Assembly (NCBI RefSeq): GCF_007197555.1
Contig: NZ_CP041614.1
Location: 4,084,001-4,148,000 of the forward strand
Source: Shewanella psychropiezotolerans
GTDB lineage: Bacteria > Pseudomonadota > Gammaproteobacteria > Enterobacterales > Shewanellaceae
DNA: 64,000 bases
Direction of reading: 5' to 3'
Both the position numbers and the translations under genes were made by a program. Of the stretch, positions 30,225-38,138 are shown piece by piece. The notes under the pieces are model-generated. The model did no database searches, was not told where the DNA came from, and worked only from the letters and a program-made list of their open reading frames with translations. Within the stretch, counting starts at the first letter, position 1, and each line of letters starts with the position of its first letter.

Positions 30225-30984
30225 TCCCTCGCATCAGTGTTAAGTGTCGATTAAATTGTTCATAAGACATACTTTTAGTGTGCAGAACCTGACCAAGAAC
30301 AGTACCTTCGACACCAATATCCATTAAATTTTCGATGTCTTTCAGGCAAGAGACTCCTCCACCTGAAACTATGGGTGTGTCTGTTACTGACATGACTTTT
30401 TTTAATAGAGACAGGTTCGGGGTGTTCATCATGCCGCCTCTGTCGATATCCGTAACGACGTATCGGCGACAACCATGAGCATCAAGTGCCTTTATCATCT
30501 GCCAAAGATCACCGCAGATGTTATTCCACCCTTGGGTTGCTAGACGGTGCTCAGAACCAAGTATTTTTACATCCAAAGCGATTGCTATCCGATCACCGTA
30601 TTTATCCAGTAATAATTTACATCGTTCAGGGTTATCAATGGCTAATGAACCGATGTTCACTCGATCGCAACCGGCATTAATAAATGTTTCTAATGTTTCT
30701 ACGTTACGGATCCCACCACAAATTTGCGTTTTAGTCCCAACCGACTTTATTAAGTTTATAACTTCATTTACATTATTCCCTTTTCCAGAAGCTGCATCTA
30801 AATCGACAATATGTATCCATTTTGCTCCCATATTTTGATAAGACTTAGCTATATCTAAGGGCGAACCAATAATTTTTTTTTGTTGCCTTTTCCCTTGTGT
30901 CACTCGTATTGCTGACTGTGAAGTTAGGGCTTGCCCACCAACAATGTCTAACGATGGGTATAACGTGAAATTATTCATTAACAT
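30196..30984 (-). CDS. HisA-family phosphoribosyl isomerase-like protein
   Basis: A 262-residue (beta/alpha)8 barrel of the HisA/HisF family. The catalytic aspartates are in place: D13 in LYPSLDIVGG and D179 in VVTDIDRGG, plus D138 in IALDVK. Both phosphate-binding halves are visible (ICGGIRN / NIGSLA, and VSGGGVS / VLGQVL). The TDI-S-R-D-G loop of HisA reads TDIDRGG, an altered substrate loop. HisA performs an Amadori rearrangement of an N-ribosylamine nucleotide in histidine synthesis. There are no other his genes here and it heads a non-histidine operon, so a different ribotide substrate is likely. Confidence 0.78.
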   Translation of the reverse strand: MLMNNFTLYPSLDIVGGQALTSQSAIRVTQGKRQQKKIIGSPLDIAKSYQNMGAKWIHIVDLDAASGKGNNVNEVINLIKSVGTKTQICGGIRNVETLETFINAGCDRVNIGSLAIDNPERCKLLLDKYGDRIAIALDVKILGSEHRLATQGWNNICGDLWQMIKALDAHGCRRYVVTDIDRGGMMNTPNLSLLKKVMSVTDTPIVSGGGVSCLKDIENLMDIGVEGTVLGQVLHTKSMSYEQFNRHLTLMRGSDEDDSPSI

Positions 30985-31365
30985 CTCACACTGTTGTTTT
31001 TATGTATTTCATCTTCATTGAGTAACTGACTTGATTTAATGCGCCAAAATGACAGGCAATGGATAATATATTCATTTTAATAATGAAAAATTAACATAAT
31101 TACAATAATTACAGACCTTTTCTGTTGCTATAAAACTCAACTGTTGACGCCTTTATTTATTATCATCTGGAATTACGAATTGAAGGTGAAAAATAAGATT
31201 TAATAAGATTTAATAAGATTTAATAAATCGAAAGGTGACAAAGTATTACTATAGCTATTTAAATATGCATGAACTGGTTATTAATTAGGTTGCTTCGTTG
31301 TGTCTACCCTGTTACGAGTTGGTGTTTTTAGGTTATTTGGATATGGATTAAAAAATGAGGTTTGT
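30985..31365. other. Divergent regulatory region between the operon and the winged-helix regulator
   Basis: Very AT-rich, about 380 bases, holding the promoter of the five-gene operon leftward and that of the regulator rightward. It includes exact 10-bp tandem repeats at 31191-31227. Confidence 0.5.
31191..31227. repeat. 10-bp iterons upstream of the winged-helix regulator
   Basis: TAATAAGATT is repeated with exact 10-base period: 31191 (one mismatch), 31201, 31211, and a partial copy at 31221. One-helical-turn spacing places every copy on the same DNA face, as for a cooperative binding site. Confidence 0.8.
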
Positions 31366-31716
31366 ATGCAACAAATATTATGTCCTGCTGTAGTGTGCGC
31401 TAATTGTGTAGAGTTGAGCGTTGCATTTAACAAGTTGGATGTGTGCGCCTGTTATTTGCCTCTGAGTGAACATGCTAAGAGGGCTTTGTGCTTCATGTAT
31501 AAATCATTAAATGAGTTATGTTTGTATGAAGACTTAGTTTGCTTTGTGTGGGAGAGTGTTCCAGTTAGTCGCTCCAGTTTACCCGTAGTGATTTGTGAGT
31601 TAAGAAAAATGATGAAAAATCTGAATTTTAAAATTATCACCGTGAGAGGTAAAGGTTACATGCTTTTACCCGTCACTAATGTAGCGCCCAGTTGCAAAGG
31701 TCGTCGAATAATCTAA
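31366..31716 (+). CDS. Winged-helix (OmpR/ToxR-type) DNA-binding protein
   Basis: A 116-residue protein that is almost only a Trans_reg_C domain: LSEHAKRALCFMYKSLNE (the L-T-x-x-E-x-x-L helix), LYEDLVCFVWESVPVS, SLPVVICELRKMMKN (recognition helix) and ITVRGKGYMLL (wing). No receiver domain or membrane segment is visible. ATG at 31366 follows GAGG by five bases. It is divergent from the HisA/PurA-like operon, with iterons just upstream, so it is the natural candidate regulator of that operon and itself. Confidence 0.7.
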   Translation: MQQILCPAVVCANCVELSVAFNKLDVCACYLPLSEHAKRALCFMYKSLNELCLYEDLVCFVWESVPVSRSSLPVVICELRKMMKNLNFKIITVRGKGYMLLPVTNVAPSCKGRRII

Positions 31717-31889
31717 GCAGCTCTTTTATGTTAGGGCAGCTATTTAATGACACGCTTTAAGTAGCAACAATGTTCCTATGGCATTACCATTTTGGCGGTA
31801 CGTGAGTATTGTAAATATGGATCTGACGTGATGCTCCAGAAATAAAAAACAAATAAGAGAGGTATTGAACGCTCAAAGCGGAATTGAGC

Positions 31890-32200
31890 TGAACGGTCGA
31901 TGAAATCGACATCAAAGTGAAAGAGGAATGGCGGGATCGGTATCGGGCCGTTGATAAGCAAGGCATACCGTCAATTGTTATTTATCGTCCCGCCGTAATG
32001 CTAAGGCAGCTAAATGGCTTTTAGGTAAGAGTTTGAAATACTCAAGTGCTTCCATCATCCCTACCGACAAAGCCGCCTCCTACGCCGTCGCCATGACGGA
32101 GTGAAGGTCAGCAGACAAATGCCAGCAGCACCACTTTAGCACCAGGAAATTAACGATCTAAATCATGAGGTAGAAGCCGATCATGGACAATCAGTGGTTT
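31890..32200 (+). mobile_element. Remnant of an IS6-type transposase (central to C-terminal part)
   Basis: Broken frames give VDEIDIKVKEEW, RYRAVDKQG, then RNAKAAKWLLGKSLKYSSAS and later NHEVEADHGQS. These match in order the DDE blocks of IS6/IS26-type transposases (V-D-E-T-Y-I-K-V-K-G-x-W, Y-R-A-x-D-x-x-G, A-K-A-A, N-N-x-x-E-x-D-H). Several shifts and stops mean it is dead. Confidence 0.7.
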
Positions 32201-32732
32201 CAAGCTTTTCCATATGCAAATCAACTTTTAGAATTCATTAGCCATATTAGATCATACCTTTATACCGATTGGTATAACTCCAGCGTCAAAGCTGCTGATA
32301 AGCACAAATACCAAGCTAACTAAATTAAATATCGTAATGTGCTCTCAAACCAATTTATTGGCTTGAGAGCATTCAAGGATCGGAAGTTAAAGCTGCTGAA
32401 ACCTAATTGGCAAACAGCAATTAAGTCACTGCTAAATTTAGTCAGGACTCCACAAGCAGGCTATAAAATTCGTGGGGATCCCTCAACATCAGCGTAAATA
32501 TACCCACGACCACGGCGTCCGTGATGTTCAGAGTAACACCAAGATTTAATGTCTTGCTCATCAATCAAAAAAGTCAACGAACTTCGATTGACCAAGGCCT
32601 TGTTGTACAGAGACTAGTTGGTGATTTTACCCTTAGCTTGACCCATTTTGATATTCCCGATCACCACATCGGGAGAGCAGATCATACAAGTTGTAAAAGG
32701 TTCAATCGAATTAGAAACAAGGCCGGTTTCAA
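32201..32732. other. Degenerate DNA next to the IS6 remnant
   Basis: Short open pieces such as SYLYTDWYNSSVKAADKHKY around 32250-32320 suggest another decayed coding region, perhaps transposase, but I cannot assign it. Confidence 0.3.
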
Positions 32733-33725
32733 TTATAAACGCCTAATGAAAGACTCTATATAGGCTGGTGCTCTGGCATTTAATATTGGGTCTGCTGACG
32801 GGGCTATTCCCTTAGGTAATTGTACTGGATTAAAAATACTCTTCTCACATTGTAGAGTTGCAGCTTCATCATCTCGACTGCCATTAATAATCACTTCGCC
32901 TACTAACAAGTGTTGGCGAGATTCAGGCCATAGAATAGTAGGATCATCTATAGAGTCACCTTCTTCAGCAAATTTAATATACACATTCCACATTGCTGGT
33001 TTAGCTTTTATACGTGTTAACAACTCTTCTTTTAAAAAATCATCAGTTAGATGAGCTAATTGAACTTGGGATAGCGTACTTTTCTCCTCAACAGGTTCAA
33101 ATATCCAACGCCCTGCCGTTATTTGATTATCATAAGTATTAAATAGAAAGCTGTTAACACCAAAGTAAGCGCTGTTTGCAAAGCTAGAGCTCGGTAACAT
33201 CTGATCTATATGTTCAAAGAATGCTTTCGCATCAGGTTTATTATCAATCAGCCATTGCTTACCTTCGGCCCCTTGTTTGACTTTGGTTTGAAAGGTAAAA
33301 AAATCGTCAAGATCACTCGCAAAAAAGACTTGCGAATTCGTAGTCACAAAATTCAAGCTTTCATTATTGCCATCAATCTTGAGTGACATAAAACGACCAG
33401 CTCCCTTATCTGAGGCATGTGGATTGGTTCCTCCGAGGGAGAAACGTGCGATAACCCCGATTTCTGCTTGATTAAAAAGTGGTATAGCTAATGCGTTATT
33501 TATTTTGGGCGAAGGTTTAAATACACCTGACGTACAAAAGCCTTTAGCGTGGTTACGCAATTTTACCTTTTTACCCGCTTCACGACTTTCAGTATCCAAA
33601 GTACCATTAACGGCATCGACTAATTCGGGGATGGTTTTCTCAGTAGCAAACAATGGTGCTGAGAAGATTGATAAGCTAGATAAAATACTGACCTTAATGA
33701 GGCTATTAACATTTTTTGAAATCAT
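32733..33725 (-). CDS. Catalase-related peroxidase (SrpA-like), periplasmic
   Basis: A 330-residue protein with a signal peptide (SILSSLSIFSAPLFATE). The catalase core is recognisable: RNHAKGFCTSGVF carries the distal histidine, RFSLGGTNPHASDKGAGRFM is the conserved heme-site block, and DPILNARAPAYIESF near the C-terminus holds the likely proximal tyrosine. At 330 residues it is the short catalase-related peroxidase type, which uses organic peroxides or H2O2. It is monocistronic and flanked by IS debris. Confidence 0.83.
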   Translation of the reverse strand: MISKNVNSLIKVSILSSLSIFSAPLFATEKTIPELVDAVNGTLDTESREAGKKVKLRNHAKGFCTSGVFKPSPKINNALAIPLFNQAEIGVIARFSLGGTNPHASDKGAGRFMSLKIDGNNESLNFVTTNSQVFFASDLDDFFTFQTKVKQGAEGKQWLIDNKPDAKAFFEHIDQMLPSSSFANSAYFGVNSFLFNTYDNQITAGRWIFEPVEEKSTLSQVQLAHLTDDFLKEELLTRIKAKPAMWNVYIKFAEEGDSIDDPTILWPESRQHLLVGEVIINGSRDDEAATLQCEKSIFNPVQLPKGIAPSADPILNARAPAYIESFIRRL

Positions 33726-34026
33726 GATTCTGTCCTGCCCTTAGTTATATAATTAACAAGAAACAAGTACGGCTTGAAGGGGTAAATCTTTCACTATTAG
33801 CTGACGCACTGTCCTTTTTAACACTTTGCAAACACAACAAGATCAATGAGTACGCGAACCCGCAGCAAGTAAGTAAAAAGCAGAGTTAATCCCAACAGAG
33901 TAATCAGATGCTAAGCCATTCTCTAACGACTGAGCGGGATATAAAGAAATTAGCGGTTCTTTTAAGGGCTGCAAATGAAAGTCTAAGAGTGCATTTCCCG
34001 CGCCTGGCAGACGTTAGATTAAATAG

Positions 34027-34110
34027 AAGTACGAGCTTGAATGACATATACCAACACCACAAGCCTCTGGATTCCGGCTCAAAAGCGCTACCTGAATGAC
34101 GAGAAACAAT
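34027..34110. repeat. 84-bp dispersed repeat, copy A
   Basis: Near-identical to 36086-36169 (shared blocks include TTGAATGACATAT, CCAACACCACAAGCCTCTGG and GAATGACGAGAAACAAT). The GGATTCC...GGAATGACGAGA core resembles REP-type palindromic intergenic repeats. Confidence 0.75.
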
Positions 34111-34112
34111 GA

Positions 34113-34139
34113 CCCATTTAGTAAAAGAGAAGTCGATCA
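34113..34139. repeat. Short duplicated piece of the GNAT gene
   Basis: TTTAGTAAAAGAGAAGTCGA plus flanks matches 36358-36385 inside the GNAT gene, where it encodes ALIDFSFTK on the minus strand. Here it abuts repeat copy A directly. Confidence 0.65.
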
Positions 34140-34480
34140 AAATAAAGGGGCGTAGCGAATAAGCTCAAATGGACTCAGAAAACGCTTAAACTCTGAGTTT
34201 ATCCACTCATTATACCCCGTATTGCGACAGGTTTTATCGCTCAAAAACCAAATTAGATAACATATATAACACTCCAGCATCTTTTACGCAGAACACCTCT
34301 ATAAAACCTACCACGCACTTTACACTCAGACACCACTCTGCAGGCGTCTCAACACAAACAGCGCCACAAAAAGGGAAAGGGAACAATATTGCAACACATT
34401 GGTTTAATTTACTTTTTATATTCACATTCTAGCTGTTTTATGTTTACCTTATGCCCCCACATATTGTGTGGCGACTAAAA

Positions 34481-34504
34481 ATTCAGCCTGTAAACAGGCT
34501 GAAT
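34481..34504. terminator. Hairpin upstream of the porin-like gene
   Basis: ATTCAGCCTG and CAGGCTGAAT form a perfect 10-bp stem with a 4-base loop, followed by CCTTTA. It may be a terminator or a 5'-UTR structure ending 57 bases before the start codon. Confidence 0.5.
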
Positions 34505-34560
34505 CCTTTAAATTCGCTTAACTTTATGCAGTTATCAACGTGATATATCAAGGAAAGAGA

Positions 34561-35316
34561 ATGAGATTATTTACAGCTTCAACATTGGCGATAGCCCTAT
34601 TAAGTGTAAACGCAATGGCTGCCGAGGATAATGCCTTTCAACATGAAGCTAGTGTCGGTTACTTGACCAACTCAGATGAAATGGGAGATGGGATTCTAGG
34701 CGTCAACTACCGATACTATGTTAATCCTGTAGAACAAAACACCAGCCCTTACGCACTCAATGGATTTCTGGCTCAAGAATCTAATATCGGGGCACTCTAT
34801 ACTAATTTTGATGACAAAAATATTGATACCGTCGGTGTTGATGGCACTTATGTCTTCGATTCCAATTGGTTTGTGGGCCTAAACTACCAACGTAACAGTA
34901 TCGGCAATGTTGACCTCAACACTTACGGCGTTGAACTGGGTTATTATGTTAATGATAACACCTCATTTTCAGCTTTTTTTGATGATGGCACAGATGACAA
35001 TGCAGAGGAAAGTTACGGATTAACCATTCGTCGTTATTTAGAATTAGACTCCACGCCTGGTATTGATTTATCAGCAAACTGGCTACATGCCGACTCAGAA
35101 AACAACTACACCTTAGGCGCTGACTGGTACGTATCCAACTCATGGTCTGTTGGCTCAGGGTATACGCGTGATTCGGATGATGGGGATTTCGATATCAGGA
35201 CAGCTTATTGGTTACGCATCTCTGATGATTTTTCCGCTAACTTCGCTGTCTCAAAAATCATTAATGGGGATATCGACGGTGTGGGTTTAGGTATCGCACT
35301 CACAGGTCGTTTCTAA
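34561..35316 (+). CDS. Putative porin (outer-membrane beta-barrel)
   Basis: A 251-residue protein with a clear signal peptide (MRLFTASTLAIALLSVNAMA, cut before AED) and a C-terminal TGRF. Alternating strands rich in aromatic and acidic residues fit a 12- to 14-stranded barrel of the putative-porin type common in Shewanella. ATG at 34561 has AAGGA eight bases upstream; a GTG at 34540 is unlikely. Monocistronic. Substrate unknown. Confidence 0.75.
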   Translation: MRLFTASTLAIALLSVNAMAAEDNAFQHEASVGYLTNSDEMGDGILGVNYRYYVNPVEQNTSPYALNGFLAQESNIGALYTNFDDKNIDTVGVDGTYVFDSNWFVGLNYQRNSIGNVDLNTYGVELGYYVNDNTSFSAFFDDGTDDNAEESYGLTIRRYLELDSTPGIDLSANWLHADSENNYTLGADWYVSNSWSVGSGYTRDSDDGDFDIRTAYWLRISDDFSANFAVSKIINGDIDGVGLGIALTGRF

Positions 35317-35626
35317 TCCTGTAGTCATACAAACTTATATGGCGCTCAGGGCGGTTCATCAGCCCTGGGCTTTCACATGACGTTTATTTAAATTCCGTTA
35401 TGCCCTTTGGATTCACAGAGAAGATCACCATCGCGTCAACTGTTCTTTAGGACAGTAGCTCATCATTGATCTCCCCTTCACTATAGAGAAGATCATTTTA
35501 AATAATTGCCTTCTTTGGCCAAAAAAGCATTGTTGGTGCCCAAAATTATTCAAGTTCTATATTTACCTCAACAATAGCTACACGATAAAACCATAAAATC
35601 CTTGCTCAAACTGGAGTTATACAAAA
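35317..35626. other. Intergenic region after the porin gene
   Basis: Apart from the terminator at 35344-35373, this 310-base stretch shows nothing more specific than a probable promoter for the next gene. Confidence 0.35.
35344..35373 (+). terminator. Terminator of the porin-like gene
   Basis: GCTCAGGGC pairs with GCCCTGGGC (one G-U pair) and is followed by TTT, 27 bases past the stop codon. Confidence 0.6.
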
Positions 35627-36073
35627 GTGAATAATTTCCTAAATCAATGGTTCGATATATACGATAAAGGGAATGGAGTTGAGCTTGAATCCCTCACCAA
35701 TGATGTAAAATTGCAATGGTTCGATCTCCTTCAGCTTGCTAAGGCGGAAAAATTGAATGCTTGGAATAAATGCCCGCCAGGGAGGTTATCACTGATCTTG
35801 CTGTTTGGTCCTGTGGCTTACTTACTCAAAGACAATGATAAAGCGCTACATGAAGAGGCTAAATTGCTCTGTATTGAGGGGATAAGAAAAGGATTTGATT
35901 CCCAATTAAAGTTAGTTCAACGTCGATGTTTTTACGATCCACTATTTTATTCATCAAAAGCTGAAGACCATAGGCTATTGTTGCTACTTCTTAAAGGAAT
36001 GGAATCTCAAGCATCTGAAGATGAGAAAAAAGCGTGGTTTACCTGGTTTACACAAGCTTCCTCCATTGGATAA
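35627..36073 (+). CDS. DUF924-like hypothetical protein
   Basis: A 148-residue soluble protein. WNKCPPGRLSLILLFGPVAY followed by LHEEAKLLCIEGIRKGFDSQL and RRCFYDPLFYSSKAEDH follows the DUF924 pattern (W-x-x-x-P-x-G-x-L-x-L-I-x-L..., then the F-x-P-L-x-x-S block), but it is shorter and divergent and lacks the usual D-Q-F-x-R-N. The start appears to be GTG, with GGAG 11 bases upstream. Function unknown. Confidence 0.6.
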   Translation: MNNFLNQWFDIYDKGNGVELESLTNDVKLQWFDLLQLAKAEKLNAWNKCPPGRLSLILLFGPVAYLLKDNDKALHEEAKLLCIEGIRKGFDSQLKLVQRRCFYDPLFYSSKAEDHRLLLLLLKGMESQASEDEKKAWFTWFTQASSIG

Positions 36074-36085
36074 TGGACTGGATAA

Positions 36086-36169
36086 AAGTACGACCTTGAA
36101 TGACATATCCCAACACCACAAGCCTCTGGATTCCAGCCCAACAACTCTACCGGAATGACGAGAAACAAT
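36086..36169. repeat. 84-bp dispersed repeat, copy B
   Basis: Partner of 34027-34110; same orientation, about 2 kb apart, just after the DUF924-like gene and before the GNAT stop. Confidence 0.75.
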
Positions 36170-36197
36170 TACTCATAAAAATGAACTTAGGTAAGAA

Positions 36198-36728
36198 CTA
36201 TATCTGAGGACATTTTCTTTCATATGTCTCAACACTGGACAGTAAGCCGTCTCGGTTCTCTCTCTTTATACTCGCCACAGGCTTCATACCATTTTTTATC
36301 ATTACCCTACCCGAAGCTGGGTTGCTTGATAAATGTTCTCCATGGAGATGATCTATGCCCAATTTAGTAAAAGAGAAGTCGATCAGTGCTGTAACAGCCT
36401 CTGAGCAATAACCAAGTCCCCAAAAAGGCACACCAAACCAATAGCCCAACTCGGCTTTTTTACCGAAAATTTGTACCAAACTGACCGTGCCCAATAATCG
36501 ATCAGTTTCTTTTTCCGTTACGGCATAAATTAATCCTGAGCTATCCTGCCATCTAGCTACATGGGTTGATATCCACCCCTTTGCCATGTCTAAGGTATAG
36601 GGGTAAGGAATATTCATGGTTGAACTTGATACCTTGGGATCACCAGCCAAATTGGCAACTTGAACGGCATCTGATAACTCAAATGGGCGTAGGATGAGTC
36701 TCTCAGTTTCCAGCAAGATTTGCTCCAT
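36198..36728 (-). CDS. GNAT-family N-acetyltransferase (RimJ/RimL type)
   Basis: A 176-residue acetyltransferase starting MEQILLETERLILRPF, the standard RimJ/RimL opening, with LGYWFGVPFWGLGYCSEAVT (motif A, acetyl-CoA binding) and SNPASGRVMIKNGMKP. ATG at 36728 has GGAG six bases upstream; a GTG at 36740 is the alternative. The protein substrate or small-molecule acceptor is unknown. A 27-base piece of this gene is duplicated at 34113-34139. Confidence 0.85.
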   Translation of the reverse strand: MEQILLETERLILRPFELSDAVQVANLAGDPKVSSSTMNIPYPYTLDMAKGWISTHVARWQDSSGLIYAVTEKETDRLLGTVSLVQIFGKKAELGYWFGVPFWGLGYCSEAVTALIDFSFTKLGIDHLHGEHLSSNPASGRVMIKNGMKPVASIKRENRDGLLSSVETYERKCPQI

Positions 36729-36844
36729 TACTGACTCCACAAATTGAATATTGAAGGCTTAAGAGCGCCATTAATTAACTTACCAGTAAGTTAAACGGTT
36801 ATAAGCAAAACTATCGCAGCTTACTCAAGAAAAATATCATACCC

Positions 36845-37507
36845 AGCAAATAAAGCCACACTAGCTTGTTATTCTACTCACCAAGACAACTTCGCTAAGC
36901 TAAAATCAGGCAAAATAGATCTGTTGTCGTCAGTATGGTTGCCGTCGAGCCTTTACTTGAGTTAGGTTTGCATTACGAACCTTATGCACTTTGGGGAGTG
37001 CCTGATTACGTACCAGAAGATGCGGTTTTGCAAGTCAGCGACTTAGTCAAACCCGGTGCTATTGCTCGAATGAATAAAGATATTCAAGGCATTAATCCAG
37101 GTGCGGGGATCACTCGTTTCTCAACCAAAATAATGGATACATATGGCCTTAAGGATGCAGGTTACTTTTTCCATACTGGCAGCGAAGAAGACTGCTTTAG
37201 TGCCTTTGAGACAGCCGTAAACAATAAAGAGTGGATTATCGTACCGCTATGGAAGCCGCAATTCTTGCACCACAGCTACCAAATTCGTGAAATATCAGAG
37301 CCAAAAGGCTTGCTAGGCATCCTAGACAGAGCCGTGCTTTTGCTACGTCAGGACCGCGCCTCTCTATTTACTCAGGCACAATTAGACCGACTAGATGCAC
37401 TGCGCTTTTCAAATGAAATCATTGCAGCGCTTGATTACCAAGTATCTCGAGAAGGCAAGCCTATAGATACTGTGACCAAGGCATGGTTAAGTCAATCGTC
37501 ATGCTGA
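36845..37507 (+). pseudogene. Glycine betaine/proline-type ABC substrate-binding protein, 5'-truncated and frameshifted
   Basis: The 3' part (open from ATG at 36935, 190 residues) reads GLHYEPYALWGVPDYVPEDA and IARMNKDIQGINPGAG, resembling the OpuAC/ProX substrate-binding domain. The preceding bases in another frame give HQDNFAKLKSGKIDLLSSVW then LP, the usual motif just before it, ending at a stop near 36958. So the gene is out of frame around 36940 and lacks its signal peptide and first lobe. No permease or ATPase lies nearby. Probably a dead fragment. Confidence 0.6.
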
Positions 37508-37632
37508 AACAGTTAAGGGATTGAGCGATTAAATGGCCACCTTGATGTTCAGAGAGTTTAGATACGGCGGTAAGCTCAGGACAATACTCCACATATTAAA
37601 ACTCTCTGAACGAAGCTTCATTCGAAGCTAAC

Positions 37633-37992
37633 TCAAAATGTGCCTTTCCATTGCTCAGTATCGACAAACCATCGTTCCTCAAAGATTTTATTCCCTTCGA
37701 ACTTGAACAAGACCGCAAGCTGAGAGCTTGCCACTTTATTTGACTTCCACTCAACAATGGAGACGACTTCACTCTCTCCCTCTATTTGACGCAAACCAGT
37801 GATTTCAAAACCTGGTGGGAGAATATCCCCAAGACCATCCAAAGCTGAGCGAAATGCCTGACGTCCCTCTAAAACATCGGCTTGCCCCGGCATAATGAAT
37901 GTCATCTTTTCAGCATAATCAGCCACTAAGGTGTCAAAATCACCAGTGTCAACGGCTTCCCAACCTGCTTTCACTATATCCGCTAAACTCAT
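37633..37992 (-). CDS. NTF2-like / SnoaL-family protein
   Basis: A 119-residue alpha+beta cone-fold protein (MSLADIVKAGWEAVDTGDFD, DVLEGRQAFRSAL, then a beta-sheet ending in RWFVDTEQW). This is the SnoaL-like/nuclear transport factor 2 family, which covers small isomerases, hydrolases and ligand-binding proteins. Nothing in the context narrows the role. Confidence 0.75.
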   Translation of the reverse strand: MSLADIVKAGWEAVDTGDFDTLVADYAEKMTFIMPGQADVLEGRQAFRSALDGLGDILPPGFEITGLRQIEGESEVVSIVEWKSNKVASSQLAVLFKFEGNKIFEERWFVDTEQWKGTF

Positions 37993-38138
37993 TAGTTTCT
38001 TTCCTATAGTTTTTTGTACTATCTAACTATAGAAGTTATCGACTAATCTTGTGCTGTCTCTGCCTTTATCGCCTGTCACCAAATACATAGCAAATAACGC
38101 CAGCATCCCATAAAACATTATTCAGCATGGTTGCGGTT

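Larger units (their letters stand above)
33726..34539. other. Gene-free region with repeat copies
   Basis: This stretch of about 810 bases holds a repeat unit at 34027-34110, a short piece of the GNAT gene at 34113-34139 and a hairpin at 34481-34504. No gene is supported. Confidence 0.4.

Noticed and set aside
32521..32763. 80-codon plus-strand frame overlapping the peroxidase end
   Set aside because: No family resemblance, lies in degenerate IS DNA and partly antisense to the peroxidase gene.
33904..34140. 78-codon minus-strand frame
   Set aside because: It starts with the IDFSFTK piece copied from the GNAT gene and then reads through the intergenic repeat; it is a chance frame.
34234..34425. 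63-codon Cys-rich minus-strand frame upstream of the porin
   Set aside because: No start signal or family features; lies in the porin leader region.
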